The notes below the pieces were generated by a model, which worked only from the letters and a program-made list of their open reading frames with translations, made no database searches and was not told the DNA's origin. Below, piece after piece: positions 1 to 9,488 of a stretch of 15,723 nt of DNA. Every line of letters starts with the position of its first letter. Positions within the stretch are counted from its first letter, which is position 1. Both the position numbers and the translations under genes were made by a program. Origin of the DNA: Larix sibirica (lineage: Eukaryota > Streptophyta > Pinopsida > Pinales > Pinaceae); the NCBI GenBank assembly GCA_004151065.3, contig NWUY0300109218.1, forward strand, positions 1-15,723, in the 5' to 3' direction.

Positions 1-51
1 GGCTGTAGAGCGCCTCTCGGCGCAATAATGTTTCGCTAGATTACTCATTGT

Positions 52-68
52 GACCTAAACTTTAGGTC
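52..68. repeat. Short perfect palindrome (8-bp arms, 1-nt centre)
   Basis: GACCTAAA at 52-59 and TTTAGGTC at 61-68 are perfect reverse complements around a single C. It lies just upstream of the LINE A remnant in sequence I cannot assign. A palindrome this short can occur by chance, and no function is claimed. The other bases before about 100 show no recognisable coding or repeat content. Confidence 0.4.
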
Positions 69-101
69 TACAACTTCCATTGTACTCTCGGCAGTCAAGC
101 G

Positions 102-1094
102 TTGGTTCAAAACAAGCATATATGTATTTTACCAAGTGTATTCATAGTCTTTAGTTTTGGTTCAAATATACTCACTACTCGAGTATTGGTGAGAATCATG
201 TTTGGTGAGAATCATTTGTGTCTTGTGTTTATCTGCCTCGGAGGATATCTCTCATATTTTCTGTCACTGGTCATTCTTCAAATCAGTCTGGAAAAATATG
301 AAACAGTTTCTTAATCATGATGAAGATTGGAATGGTCTTTCAGTTATGGATTGCATGTAGAAGTGGTTTTTTTCCAAATTCAAATATAAGGATCTACCTC
401 TATTCACTATATGAGAGGTTTGGAAAGCAAGGAACCAGTGCATTTTTTACAACATTAAGCCTTCCCCTTTTTATGTATGCTCCATAATTTTATGTGCTAT
501 GGCAGAATATACTTCCATAAAATAGAAGATAAACCCAAGGTTTATTAATTTCCCAGAGATTGGTGAAGACATTGCTTCTGGTTTTTTTTATGGTGTCGCA
601 AAGGATGGGGTTTGTGGAGCTGGGACGATTATAAATGTGAAAAAGGACCATCAAATCTGTCTAAAAATGGTTGTGGGAAGAGGTAGCAATATTATGGCTG
701 AACTATTGGCTTTGTGGGGTCTTTTATGGTTCTCTAGAAAATGTGGCATTATTAGACTCAAGATCTTTGGTGACTCAAGGGTTGCTATCGATTAGGAAAA
801 TAAAAGCAAGTTTCACATCACATTCATCGGGAGCATTGGCTGGTTAGAGTCCTTTCATTGATTGAAGAATTTGATGAGTTTTGCTTAGAGCATATTTACA
901 AGGAAATCAACATGCAAGCAAATCTCTTATCAAAATAGGCTATTGGATCCATGAATAGATCTATCTATTTTGAGGAATATATCTCGGGTTCTCTCATGGA
1001 CTCTGGACTCCAGGTCTGTGTATACCTTTTAAGTGTTTCAATTTTTGGGTTTGTCATGGCAGTTTTGTATTTTGATAGAAAACATGTTACGTAG
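102..1094 (+). pseudogene. LINE A remnant: 3' end of ORF2 (zf-RVT and RNase H)
   Basis: This is the decayed C-terminal end of a plant LINE ORF2. Before about 210 the zf-RVT approach reads in frame 3 (ILTTRVLVRIMFGENHLC). From 208 it continues in frame 1 with a CVLC pair (217-228), an SHIFCHW segment and the WKARN motif that links zf-RVT to RNase H in plant LINEs. The RNase H carboxylates are visible: Asp at 604 (KDGVCGAG), Glu at 700 (AELLALW) and Asp at 772 (GDSRV). Between about 800 and 830 the frame moves to frame 3, which carries HIYKEINMQANLLSK and runs to TAG at 1092-1094. There are at least two frameshifts and several stops, so it cannot make protein. Endonuclease and RT are missing, because of 5' truncation or erosion. 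RNase H in a functional copy would degrade the RNA strand of the RNA-DNA hybrid. The identification is firm; the boundaries are not. Confidence 0.8.
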
Positions 1095-1283
1095 CTTAAA
1101 GAGGTTATGAAATCTCTAATAAGATGGAGGTAGTCCTTTATTTTAATGGTTCAATAGAATGTAATCATTGTTGAACACTATGCTCTCTTCAACAAGTATT
1201 TCAATAACTTCAATTCTTTGATTCTTAATAGAATATCAAGTTATGGCATTTTTTTTCTTATGAAATGGTACTGTGGTATTGTC
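1095..1283. other. LINE A 3' UTR or flank, boundary not visible
   Basis: No open frame or structural motif is evident here. Part of it is presumably the 3' UTR of LINE A, but I see no A-run or target-site duplication that would mark the end of the element. A T-run near 1246-1256 lies in the opposite sense to a poly(A) tail. Confidence 0.3.
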
Positions 1284-1509
1284 AAAAGTCAGATTGATGG
1301 ATCTAAGCTTGATATCACAAGAGGGAACGTACGTCACATGACGTAATGTTAAAGCATTTAATATCGTAGAGTTCATTTCAAAGTCTAATCAAACACAAAA
1401 GTCAGATTGATGGATCTAAGCTTCATATCACAAGAGGGAACATACATTGTATGACGTAATGTTGAAGCATTTAATATCGTAGAGTTCATTTCAAAGTCTA
1501 ATCAAGCAA
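1284..1509. repeat. 113-bp tandem duplication (two copies) with TGACGTA motifs
   Basis: Two head-to-tail copies run 1284-1396 and 1397-1509, starting AAAAGTCAGATTGATGG and ending near TCTAATCAA. By eye they differ at about nine positions. In copy 1 TACGTCA (1330-1336) and TGACGTA (1339-1345) form a perfect inverted pair with a 2-bp spacer. Copy 2 keeps only the right half. TGACG is the core recognised by plant TGA-type bZIP factors (established knowledge), but no gene follows to be controlled, so a regulatory role is not claimed. Five of the differences fall in about 12 bp over the left half of the palindrome. Confidence 0.9.
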
Positions 1510-2234
1510 ACCCTGAGATGGTACCTAGTTCCCTCATTTAAATCAAGAAGAAAAATGCATAGTATATGTTGATGTTTTTTTTTAAACCTCGAGGAGAATA
1601 GATATATAATAACAATTAAAGTAATCAATCATTATTTATAACAGCATGTCCAAAACTTGGTTGAAATTTGGTGATATGAAATCTAAAAATTCGGTGATTT
1701 ATGTTGATTAGATCATTTTTTTGAATATTTAGATGAATTCAGCATTCTGGAAAACCCTCACGGCATCCAAATTATGCAAGATTAATACTGTTATTTGAGA
1801 TTCCAGCAAATTCGTATCTGAAAAAACGATTTTCTCCAAAAAAAATCGTATAAGTTTTAGACAACTACAGAGTTTTATAAATACTATGGCTATTGCAATA
1901 TGGTACCCATGCCATAAACTTTAATAACCACCATTCTTAGATCGTACGAATAAGTAATAACAACTCTTTTCTTCAGAATGGGCATAACTAAATCATTAGC
2001 ATGGGAAATTTTAACCTATTAAAAGAATATCAAAACCATACAATGTGAAAGAAAAACTCTGCCCTCTGCCCTTACATACACTTGATTTGGCAAAGGTTGG
2101 AATATATGTACATTATTGAAAACTGCATCTTGTTTAAGAAAAATAGTAACCAACCGTATGCGTTACTAAGCAGATATATGTAAATCTTCCGTCAAGCAAA
2201 ACTTACGCAGTGACGAGTATCCTCTTTTTTATAA
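1510..2234. other. A+T-rich intergenic stretch, no gene seen
   Basis: All six frames are interrupted by frequent stops. I see no splice-supported exon, structural RNA or transposon terminus. Homopolymer runs, for example at 1573-1584 and 1837-1848, are unremarkable. Confidence 0.5.
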
Positions 2235-2297
2235 AAAGGAAGTTTTCATAATATTTCAATAAATGCGGCGAAAGGAAGTTTTCATAATATTTCAATA
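2235..2297. repeat. 27-bp direct duplication (period 36)
   Basis: A 27-bp sequence beginning AAAGGAAGTTTTCATAATA occurs at 2235-2261 and again, identical, at 2271-2297, separated by AATGCGGCG. The perfect match suggests a recent small duplication or a slippage event. Confidence 0.85.
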
Positions 2298-2480
2298 CAA
2301 CACTATTTATTATAAGACAGATTCTCATGCACACTTGATGACCAATAATTGGAATGAAACGTTACTAAAAAGAAACAAGTTTTAACGCGTTGATATGAAT
2401 AGAGTTTTAATGCAAGAGGTATATACATCAAAACCTAGGTTTTGATGTCATCGATAATTTGGGATACGCCATTGGAATAG
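2298..2480. other. Intergenic DNA upstream of LINE B, no gene seen
   Basis: I find no coding or repeat structure here. It is the likely pre-insertion flank of LINE B if the proposed target-site duplication at 2481 is right. Confidence 0.35.
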
Positions 2481-2492
2481 TCTATGTATGAA
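2481..2492. repeat. Candidate 5' target-site duplication of LINE B
   Basis: TCTATGTATGAA at 2481-2492 matches TCTATGTATTGAA at 9476-9488, which directly follows the terminal A-run of LINE B. The match has nine identical bases, one extra T, then GAA. LINEs make target-site duplications of variable length during target-primed reverse transcription. The match is short and imperfect, so this is a working boundary only. Confidence 0.4.
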
Positions 2493-2641
2493 CAAGCATA
2501 CCCATGTGGCATTGGTCAAACTAAGTAAATTATTCCTTTATTTTTCCATGTCACTGCTTTGATGACTACACCTTAACTCTCCCTTTGAATGATAGATACT
2601 TTGTTAACACCGTTAAGTTGCAGGAAGTTGCAGGTTTTTCC

Positions 2642-2677
2642 ATGGAGTTTTCTAGGTTAACACCGCTAAGGGCGTAG
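2642..2677 (+). other. Upstream ORF 1 in the LINE B leader (11 codons)
   Basis: ATG at 2642 sits in a CCATGG context (G at +4) and reads MEFSRLTPLRA before TAG at 2675-2677. It lies across the junction of tandem units 1 and 2. If the leader is transcribed from upstream of here, a scanning ribosome would meet this start before ORF1. Translation is not shown. Confidence 0.3.
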
Positions 2678-2690
2678 TCGTGGGTTTTCC

Positions 2691-2762
2691 ATGGAGTTTT
2701 TTAGGTTAACACTGCTAAGGGCATTGTCGTGGGTTGCAGGATTTTCCATGGAGTTTTCTTAA
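2691..2762 (+). other. Upstream ORF 2 in the LINE B leader (23 codons)
   Basis: ATG at 2691, again in CCATGG, opens a 23-codon frame ending at TAA 2760-2762. The CCATGG ATG of the next unit (2748) is in the same frame, so both starts share the stop. It starts with the same MEF residues as the first upstream ORF because the repeat unit is the same. Confidence 0.3.
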
Positions 2763-2993
2763 CACCGCTAAGGGCATAGTCGTGGGTTTTCCACTCTATC
2801 CCCTCTGGATGGTCAGGCGGGAAATTATGAATGCTATAGTGGGATTTTTGGGTGGATAAGTTTGGGGTAGGATGGGTCGTTATTGAACCTAAGGTTTAGT
2901 TGAGTTTCAAAGGTTGTGGAGTTCGGAGTGGCTGTCGGAATCAGAACCTTGAGGGTGGTGCTGACTGTTTCTGGATGTTATATTTTTCTGGGC

Positions 2994-4901
2994 ATGGAAC
3001 CTATCCCTGACTCGCCGACGGCGGAATCGTCACAGGGTGGTAAACAAAACTCGAATGAGTGGTGGGATGCGGCTGGCATGCTTAGGCCTGATGAGGAATA
3101 TTGGAAAATGTGGAAGGCACGTGCCTCACTTGGGGGTCAAAAGCCTCGGAAAGGGAATGATACTTCTGCAAGTCTAGTTGTTGGGAAGAAAACATTACCT
3201 ATGATTTCAGGTGAGACTAGGGTTTATAGGTCTTCAGAGGAGGGCTCTACTATACCTGAACATATTCCTGTGGAGGTTACCATCACCAAACTGGTCCCTC
3301 AGACTGTCCAAAGACTTCCTAGGGTGGTATCAAATCGAAAAAATAAAAAATGGCTTATGAGGGAAAAAGGAATTGATCTTTCGATGGATCGTCAATCTGG
3401 ATTAGAGAGTATTGCGGCGCTTTCAATCAAATCTCTGCTAGGAAAAATTTCCTATGGAGACATGAACCCTAAGGACATTGATCAGTGGGTCCCTTCAAAC
3501 TGGGAAAAAATTATCGGTTATAGGACGGATATTTATATACTAAGAAAAGGTTGATATATGTTCTATTTCAGGATGGAGGAGCACTCGACTTTGATTCTGG
3601 AACAGACTTGGATTAAGGAAAATGGTGGCCTTATGCTTAAACGTTGGCATATGGGCTCTAACCTCATTACGGAGAAGCTTCGTTTCAGATATCTCTGAGT
3701 TTTACTTCTGGATTTTCCTTTATAATTGTGGCATAAAGAGGCCTTCTTTGTCGTGGCAAGCCATCTGGGGCATTTTCTGCACTTAAAGGATGAAACCCTA
3801 ATTGGTATGGATCGTCGAGTGGGTAGGGTGCTTGTGGAGATTGATATGTCCCTCGGCCTATTTGAATATTTGGACATTGTTTGGCATGATAGGTGTTACA
3901 CACAATTACTAGATTACTGGGGCATCCCTTTTTGGTGCTCCAAATGCAAAGTAGTTGGCCATCTTTGGCTGGAATGCACAGACTCTAGCTCGGGCTCCGA
4001 TAGGGACTCTTTGGAGGATGTTCAAGAATGGTCTTCTGATAGTTATTCGGCCTTGGAGGGTGCTGCTGGGGGCCCTGTGACTGGTCTCGTTTCGCCCCTA
4101 GACAAGCTGGTTGAAGTTCAAGTGCAATCTACAATTGTTGGTAAGTTAAAAAACCTGGGTCCATCTTTTCCGTTGTCCTTAACAAATGATGATTTAGTAT
4201 TTCTATCGGGTTTGGAGGTTAAAGGGGATCATATTCGGGAGGACATCATTAGCGGCACTCCAACCTTTTATTTGGGTATACAATGGTCCTTGGTTCCTCT
4301 CACTTATTGTCCTTCGTAGCTTGCCCCTTCTTCGAATACTTCGGTTCCAGTTACCTTGGATCCTACTAAAAATATTCCTCTTGAGGTTGGGGTTATTACT
4401 TGGGACCAGGTATCAATTATCGGGGGTACGCCCATCAATTCCCCTATCGAACCTCCACCACTTTCATACTCTCAGGGCAATATTCAGTCTGGATCAACTC
4501 CTGGGGGTCCTCCCTTGGCTCTAAATTTTAGTCCACATGTTGGGGGCTTTATTGGAGAGTCCTCTCATGGCCTGGGGTTGAAATCCTTTGCAGACATTGT
4601 TAAATCTAAAACCCCAATCGAAACCTATTTAGCTAAAATCCCTTCAAGTGGTGACATTCAGGCTTCTCCTTTGATTATTTTAGATGCTTCCCCTGGTTCA
4701 GGTTTGGAGGCCAAAGGTGTTCGGCAGGGGGGTTTATCAAAGTTTTCTCCGATTAAAACTCGCAGTGCTAGGAAATTTATCCCCCTAAAAATGGATATTC
4801 CATCTTCGGACAACTCCCTGACTTCTTCCTCATCCATTGGATCAATGGATTCCATACGGGCTCTTAGAGACATGAAATCCCTTGCTCGGGTGAAACAATG
4901 A
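2994..4901 (+). pseudogene. LINE B ORF1: DUF4283-like, CCHC zinc-knuckle RNA-binding protein (broken)
   Basis: ORF1 of plant L1-type LINEs encodes a nucleic-acid-binding protein that coats the element RNA. The ATG at 2994 was chosen because it has purine at -3 and G at +4 and starts MEPIPDSPTAESS; the frame is open back to 2904 but with no earlier ATG. Roughly 190 N-terminal residues include a WWDAAGMLRPDEEYWKMW segment. The DUF4283-like region then spans about 3480-3930, with RVGRVLVEIDMSLGL and LLDYWGIPFW. A perfect CX2CX4HX4C knuckle (CSKCKVVGHLWLEC) lies at 3936-3977. The Ser/Pro-rich C-terminal part runs to TGA 4899-4901. One frame is kept throughout, but stops at 3552 (TGA), 3696 (TGA), 3723 (TAA) and 4317 (TAG) break it. 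The stop overlaps the ORF2 start as ATGA. Family assignment is good; the DUF4283 part is diverged. Confidence 0.75.
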
Positions 4902-7900
4902 TCTTTTTCTCCGTGAATATCAGAGGGATTAGGGAACCTCAGAAAAAATTAGCCCTCAAAGGAATTGTGGATTCTTTGAAACCTGATATCATTTTTCTCT
5001 AGGAAACTATGGTTTCAGCAGAGCAGGCCCATTTATATTTTCAGAGCATAAGGATTGGGTTATTTGTTCATCGGATGCGGTGGGTCATTCGGGTGGTCTC
5101 TTATCAGCCTGGGATCCAATCCTTTTTCATTTTTCAGCTTATTGTACTCCCTTGGGGATTCTTTTGGAAGGTTGAGTCCTGGGATTTGCCGGGGAGGTAA
5201 ACCTAGTAAATATTTACGGTTCATACTCGGATAGATGTATTTTTGGGGACAATGCTAAAGCTAGGGGACTCTTGGCACATGACAACCTCTTACTGGTGGG
5301 AGACTTCAATTTGACTCTCTCTTCAGCCGAAACCTGGGGGAAATTTGCATGAGAGGATAACTTATGTTCCTACTTTTCTAACCTCTTTGAAGATTCGGGG
5401 TTAAATGACATTGCGCTGGTGCCTCTTGGGCCTACTTGGAGCAACGATAGAAAATCCAATGAAAAGATCTCAAAGCATATGGATAGGTATATGTTACATG
5501 ACAAATTGATGGAAGCTATGAATAAATATAGATCTTGGCCGGTTCTATCATCCCTATCGGATCATCTCCCTATCATACTGGAGTTGGATCTCGGCGGGGA
5601 TAGGATTCCTTACCCGTTCAAATTTAATCATTCATTGCTCCAGTCGGACGATTTCAAATCCTTTGTATGTGTTGAATGGTGTGGTTTTACTGGGGCTGGG
5701 ACAAGCTTTCCGACTAAAAGATTATTGGATAAACTATGCCACTTAGAGTTGGTGGTCAAACTCTAGGTGAAAGAACGCAAAAAAGCAGATAGGTTGGAAC
5801 TATTAGACATAGACTCTCATATTAAGTATTTAAATGAAAATTTTCAGGGCTTTCCTCTCCCGGAGGGGGATCATTCACTGCTGGTGGACCTGGAGAGTAT
5901 GCATCTTCAGTTCTTGAATAGGGACGAGGCCACTTGGCGACTAAAAAGTCGGGCTTTGCGTGTCTCTGTGGGAGACAGTAATACAAAAAAAATTCACAGA
6001 TTTTCAAATGGAAGAAGGATATCTAACATGATTTGGCATATAAAGGATAGTTCCGAAGATACTATTTCGGAACTGGGGGACCTACAGGGGGAAGCCATAT
6101 CTTTTTTCATTGAATATTATCATGATCCTAGTATTCCGTCGATTGGGGATCAAATTGAGGTTATTAAAGATTTCCCCATATTATTTTATGAGCAAGAAGA
6201 TAACGATATCTTTCTCTCAGTGTCCCTGAAGGAGATTCACTCATTTCTATGTGATTTCGCTAAAGACAAGAGCCCGAGCCCAGATGGATGGATCGCGGAA
6301 CTCTTCTTGGACTTCTTTGATATCATGGGCCAAGATATACTAGAGATGGTGGAAGAAAATCGTATAAAGGGGATGGTTCCAGCGGCACTCAATGCTACAT
6401 TTTTGGTCCTCATACCCAAGGTTTCCAATCCATCATCATTTATGGATTTTCGGCCCATTTCCCTCTATAACCTTGCATATAAAGTTATTTCCAATAGCAT
6501 AGTGTGCAAAATCAAGCCGGTTCTTTCTCGAGGGCTCTCCATGGAACAATACGATTTTTTAGATAACCGACAGATCCTCGACACAGTGGGGGTGGCACAG
6601 GAGGTATTTCACAGTATTAAATCCAAGGGCCTTCAATCTTTAATACTCCAACTGGATCTTACTAGAGCATATGATAAAGTGAACTGGAGTTTCCTCCGGC
6701 TGGCTCTTTTTCAAATTTCCATTACGTGGGCCGCCATTAAATGGATTATGGCATGTATAACGTCTGTAAACTACTCCATACTTATCAATGGTTGCCCCAC
6801 TGATTTTGTTTCTGCTTCGCGGGGCTTACGACAAGGGTGCCCCTTTTCTCCACTATTGTTCCTTATCGTGATTGAAGGTCTCAACAGACATTTTATTAAA
6901 GAAAAAAATGATTGATTGATTTATGGGGTGCAGGTATCGCCTCATATCTCTATCACTCATCAATTTTTTGTTGACGATGTGATGTTATTTGTGCTTGATG
7001 ACTTACAGGACTGGGTTCATAGTTGGCGGATTCTTCAATGTTTTTGTCACTGTTCTCGAATGTTAATAAACGAAGGGAAGTCTCGTTTATTGAAACATAA
7101 CCTGGGGAATACTGAGCTCCAAGACATCTCTGCTATCCTTCCTTTTAATATAAGCGAATTGATTGATGGTACTAAATACCTTGGTTATTTTTTTAAGCCA
7201 AATGGATACAGGATTCCGGATTGGCAGTGGCTCCTTAAAAAATTCGACAAGCGTATTAATCATTGGAAATGGCGATGGTTATCCAGTGGAGGGCGCCTCA
7301 TACTTGCAAAGTTGGTTCTCCAAATATTTGGGGTTTACTAGTTTTCCCTTTGTAGGGTCCCAAAGTCTATATTATAAAGTATTCGCCGTAAAATCCATCA
7401 TTTTATCTGGTTAGGGAATGGAAAATCAAAGATCCATTTAGTGGATTGGGCCAAGTTAGCTAGACCCTTTGCGCAGGGTGGCTAGGCTATTAAAAACATC
7501 TTTTCATTCTCGACAACCCTACTAGCAAAGAGCCTTTGGCGAGCTTTATCAGTTGATTCCATCAAGGGGAGCATTTTAAAAGATAAATACATCGGGAAGT
7601 TGTAAACGATACAATGGATAAGATCTAGGGTTAAAAAAAATAAGGGCATCTCAAACATCTGGGCGGGATTGCTCTCCTCCTTCCTGGTGGTGGTGGATTG
7701 GCTCACCTGGTATCTTGGAAATGGTCGACATATTTTTTTAGGTGAGGATCTAATTGTGGGAGGTACAGTTAATTTCAAGCTCTCGACTTCACTGGTATAT
7801 CATATGAGATGCAGGGGTTACTACTCTCTATATCACATTGTGATAAAAAATAGTCCGAATGCGAGGTTTAACTCTTGGCTAAGGGCCACTCAGCTGGGCT

Positions 7901-9037
7901 TGACTGGTTCTATGGCGGTTGAATGGAGAACATATACACTAGAACTACATTGTGCAAATATCAAGCTTGTGGATGTTGATGACAGACTCCTTCGGTCATG
8001 GAATACAAAGGACGGTTCCATCACCACTAAATTGGATTACGATGCTATCTGCTCATATTTTCACTGGATTGACAAATGGTGGCATATATGTTGTTGGAAG
8101 TGGGGCATTGCTCTCAAGGTGATAATATTTATGTGGATTCTGCTTGAGGGTAAGACCCTAATTTGGGAAAACCTACAAAAGCGGGGGTTTCTGGGCCCGA
8201 ACATATGCTCCCTCTATCACCTTGAAGATGAAAATTTTGATCATCTCTTTGTTACTTGTTCTTTTATGGTGAGAGTTTGGGCATCTATTGATCAACAACG
8301 CCCTTTTCTATTGGATGAGACTAATACTTCTTTATAGAAGCTCTTCTGCTCTGCATTTAAATTTGATAAACTCTCGGGAGGCGCTGTCTTGTCTGGTCTC
8401 TTGGGATATTTGGAAAGCGCGCAATCGTGTCATATTTGAAATCCTCATCTCTGATCCTGGTCGAGTGGCTTGTTCAGTTATGTCACTCTCAAAGGACTTC
8501 GATTACTCACAGAGGGGGCATCTACAGCTTGTGGACCAGCTTCCCTGGACACCTCTTCTTCTTCGATCGGGTAATCGAGCTCGGCTTGATGGTGCAACGC
8601 TATTATCTTCGGGTCGGTGTGGTGTGGGGGCTTATATAGAATGTGACAAAGAAGATCGGTTCAATCTATGGATGTGCGGTGGTAGTGGTACAAATACGAA
8701 AGGTGAATTATTGGCGTTATGGCTTATTTTATATTTCTCTACTCAGTCCAATATATCTTTCTATCAGATTGTTGGTGATGCTACGACTATTGTGAACTGG
8801 ACAAACTCAGTCGCCACTATCAATGCACTCGCCCTCACTTCTTAGTTGGACCAAACCCAACTTCTTTTTGGATTATGCCTGGAGACCTCCATCATACACA
8901 TATTTTGGGAACATAACAATACATCTAACGAACTGTCCTGGCGGGGCCTCTAGGCAATAGAGGGTCTTATATATTATGAGCTTCGGTCGGGGGAGGAAGC
9001 AACTTTTTTTGGCCATTGGCGTTTGTTCTATTGCTAA
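4898..9037 (+). pseudogene. LINE B ORF2: APE endonuclease, reverse transcriptase, zf-RVT and RNase H (broken)
   Basis: The ATG at 4898 overlaps the ORF1 stop. The endonuclease keeps Asn 4916 (SVNIRG), Glu 5003 (in L*ET, where the usual Gln of LQET is TAG), Asp 5302 (GDFNLTLS), HMDRYML and SDH at 5557-5565. Near 5040 the frame moves from frame 2 to frame 1. RT shows KSPSPDGW, LIPK, DFRPISL, the first catalytic Asp at 6655 (LDLTRAYDKV), GLRQGCPFSPLLF, and FVDD at 6967-6978, where Val replaces the usual Ala. WLSSGGRLILAKLVL follows. zf-RVT lies at about 8100-8280; its second Cys is Tyr (CSLY). Between about 8310 and 8400 the frame returns to frame 2 (SWDIWKARNRVIFE). RNase H keeps Asp 8588, Glu 8705 and Asp 8777, but the late NxxAD motif reads NTSNELS. 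In-frame stops include 5000, 5173, 5350, 5764, 6913, 7339, 7375, 7483, 7603, 8335, 8843 and 8951. The end is TAA 9035-9037. It is certainly non-functional. Confidence 0.85.
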
Positions 9038-9474
9038 GGACCCTTACTATTTTGTCCACTTTGTTATGTACCTTTTATCTCTGTCGAACTTATCATTAAG
9101 TAGTTTTTTATGCTTCTTACTGTCTGTGGGGGTCTCTCTAGACTTTCGGCAACCTAGCCGCTCCTTTGCGGTTTTTTTTTCCAGTTTATGTTTCATTTTT
9201 GCATCGGTGGCGTCCTCTATGCCATTCTTTTTTAGCTTTTCTCTTTATGCATTTTTCGAGTTGGTCGTCGGGGGTGTTGAGACTCCATTGAGGATTGGTA
9301 TATACTAGTTTATTATGATGCTGTGGTTTATCCTATGTGGTAGAATGGCATTTCCTGTTGTTTTCTATAAACGGATTCTGGGTGAATCTTTGTATTTGGG
9401 TTTTTGCTGGAACTTTTCTGTATTGCTTTTATACTTTTAATATTAAGTATAGACATTTTTCGTGTGAAAAAAAA
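9038..9474 (+). other. LINE B 3' UTR ending in a short A-run
   Basis: This T-rich stretch follows the ORF2 stop and ends in eight As at 9467-9474. It encodes nothing recognisable. Plant L1-type LINEs end in poly(A) or A-rich tails, so the A-run is the best candidate for the 3' terminus, supported by the target-site match that follows. The short run suggests an eroded tail. Confidence 0.5.
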
Positions 9475-9475
9475 T

Positions 9476-9488
9476 TCTATGTATTGAA
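9476..9488. repeat. Candidate 3' target-site duplication of LINE B
   Basis: TCTATGTATTGAA follows the A-run and pairs with TCTATGTATGAA at 2481-2492, with one inserted T. It starts one base after the A-run. Confidence 0.4.

Larger units (their letters stand above)
2603..2792 (+). repeat. Tandem units in the LINE B 5' UTR (about four copies, period 49-53 bp)
   Basis: Units start with (G)TTAACACCGCTAAGGGC at about 2603, 2656, 2705 and 2758. Each continues TAGTCGTGGG...TTTTCCATGGAGTTTT, except that the first is diverged in its left half and the last diverges after TTTTCCA. Unit 3 has an extra GTTGCAGGA-like piece, also seen in unit 1. The array sits just upstream of ORF1 and within the inferred transcribed leader. 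Some LINEs, notably mouse L1, build 5' promoters from tandem monomers. A promoter role here is inferred from position and layout only. Confidence 0.85.
2493..9474 (+). mobile_element. LINE B: apparently full-length, decayed plant L1-type retrotransposon
   Basis: The order is 5' UTR with tandem units, ORF1 (DUF4283-like region and CCHC zinc knuckle), ORF2 (APE endonuclease, RT, zf-RVT, RNase H), 3' UTR, and an A-run at 9467-9474. The length of about 7 kb fits a complete plant L1-type LINE. There are no LTRs, integrase or protease. ORF1 keeps one frame for 1.9 kb but has four in-frame stops. ORF2 has about a dozen stops and two frameshifts. It is therefore an old, inactive copy. The domain assignment is strong; the exact 5' and 3' ends rest on the imperfect target-site match. 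Confidence 0.85.

Noticed and set aside
2916-2993. GTG at 2916 as the ORF1 start of LINE B
   Set aside because: Plant nuclear genes rarely start at GTG; the ATG at 2994 has a strong context and begins a typical low-complexity N-terminus.
3563-3903. Minus-strand frames opposite the DUF4283-like region
   Set aside because: They are antisense shadows of ORF1, which has the conserved motifs on the plus strand.
8976-9308. 110-codon plus-strand frame at the end of LINE B
   Set aside because: It overlaps the RNase H tail in another frame and runs into the T-rich 3' UTR; the hydrophobic Phe/Leu/Ser content comes from T-richness, not from a membrane protein gene.
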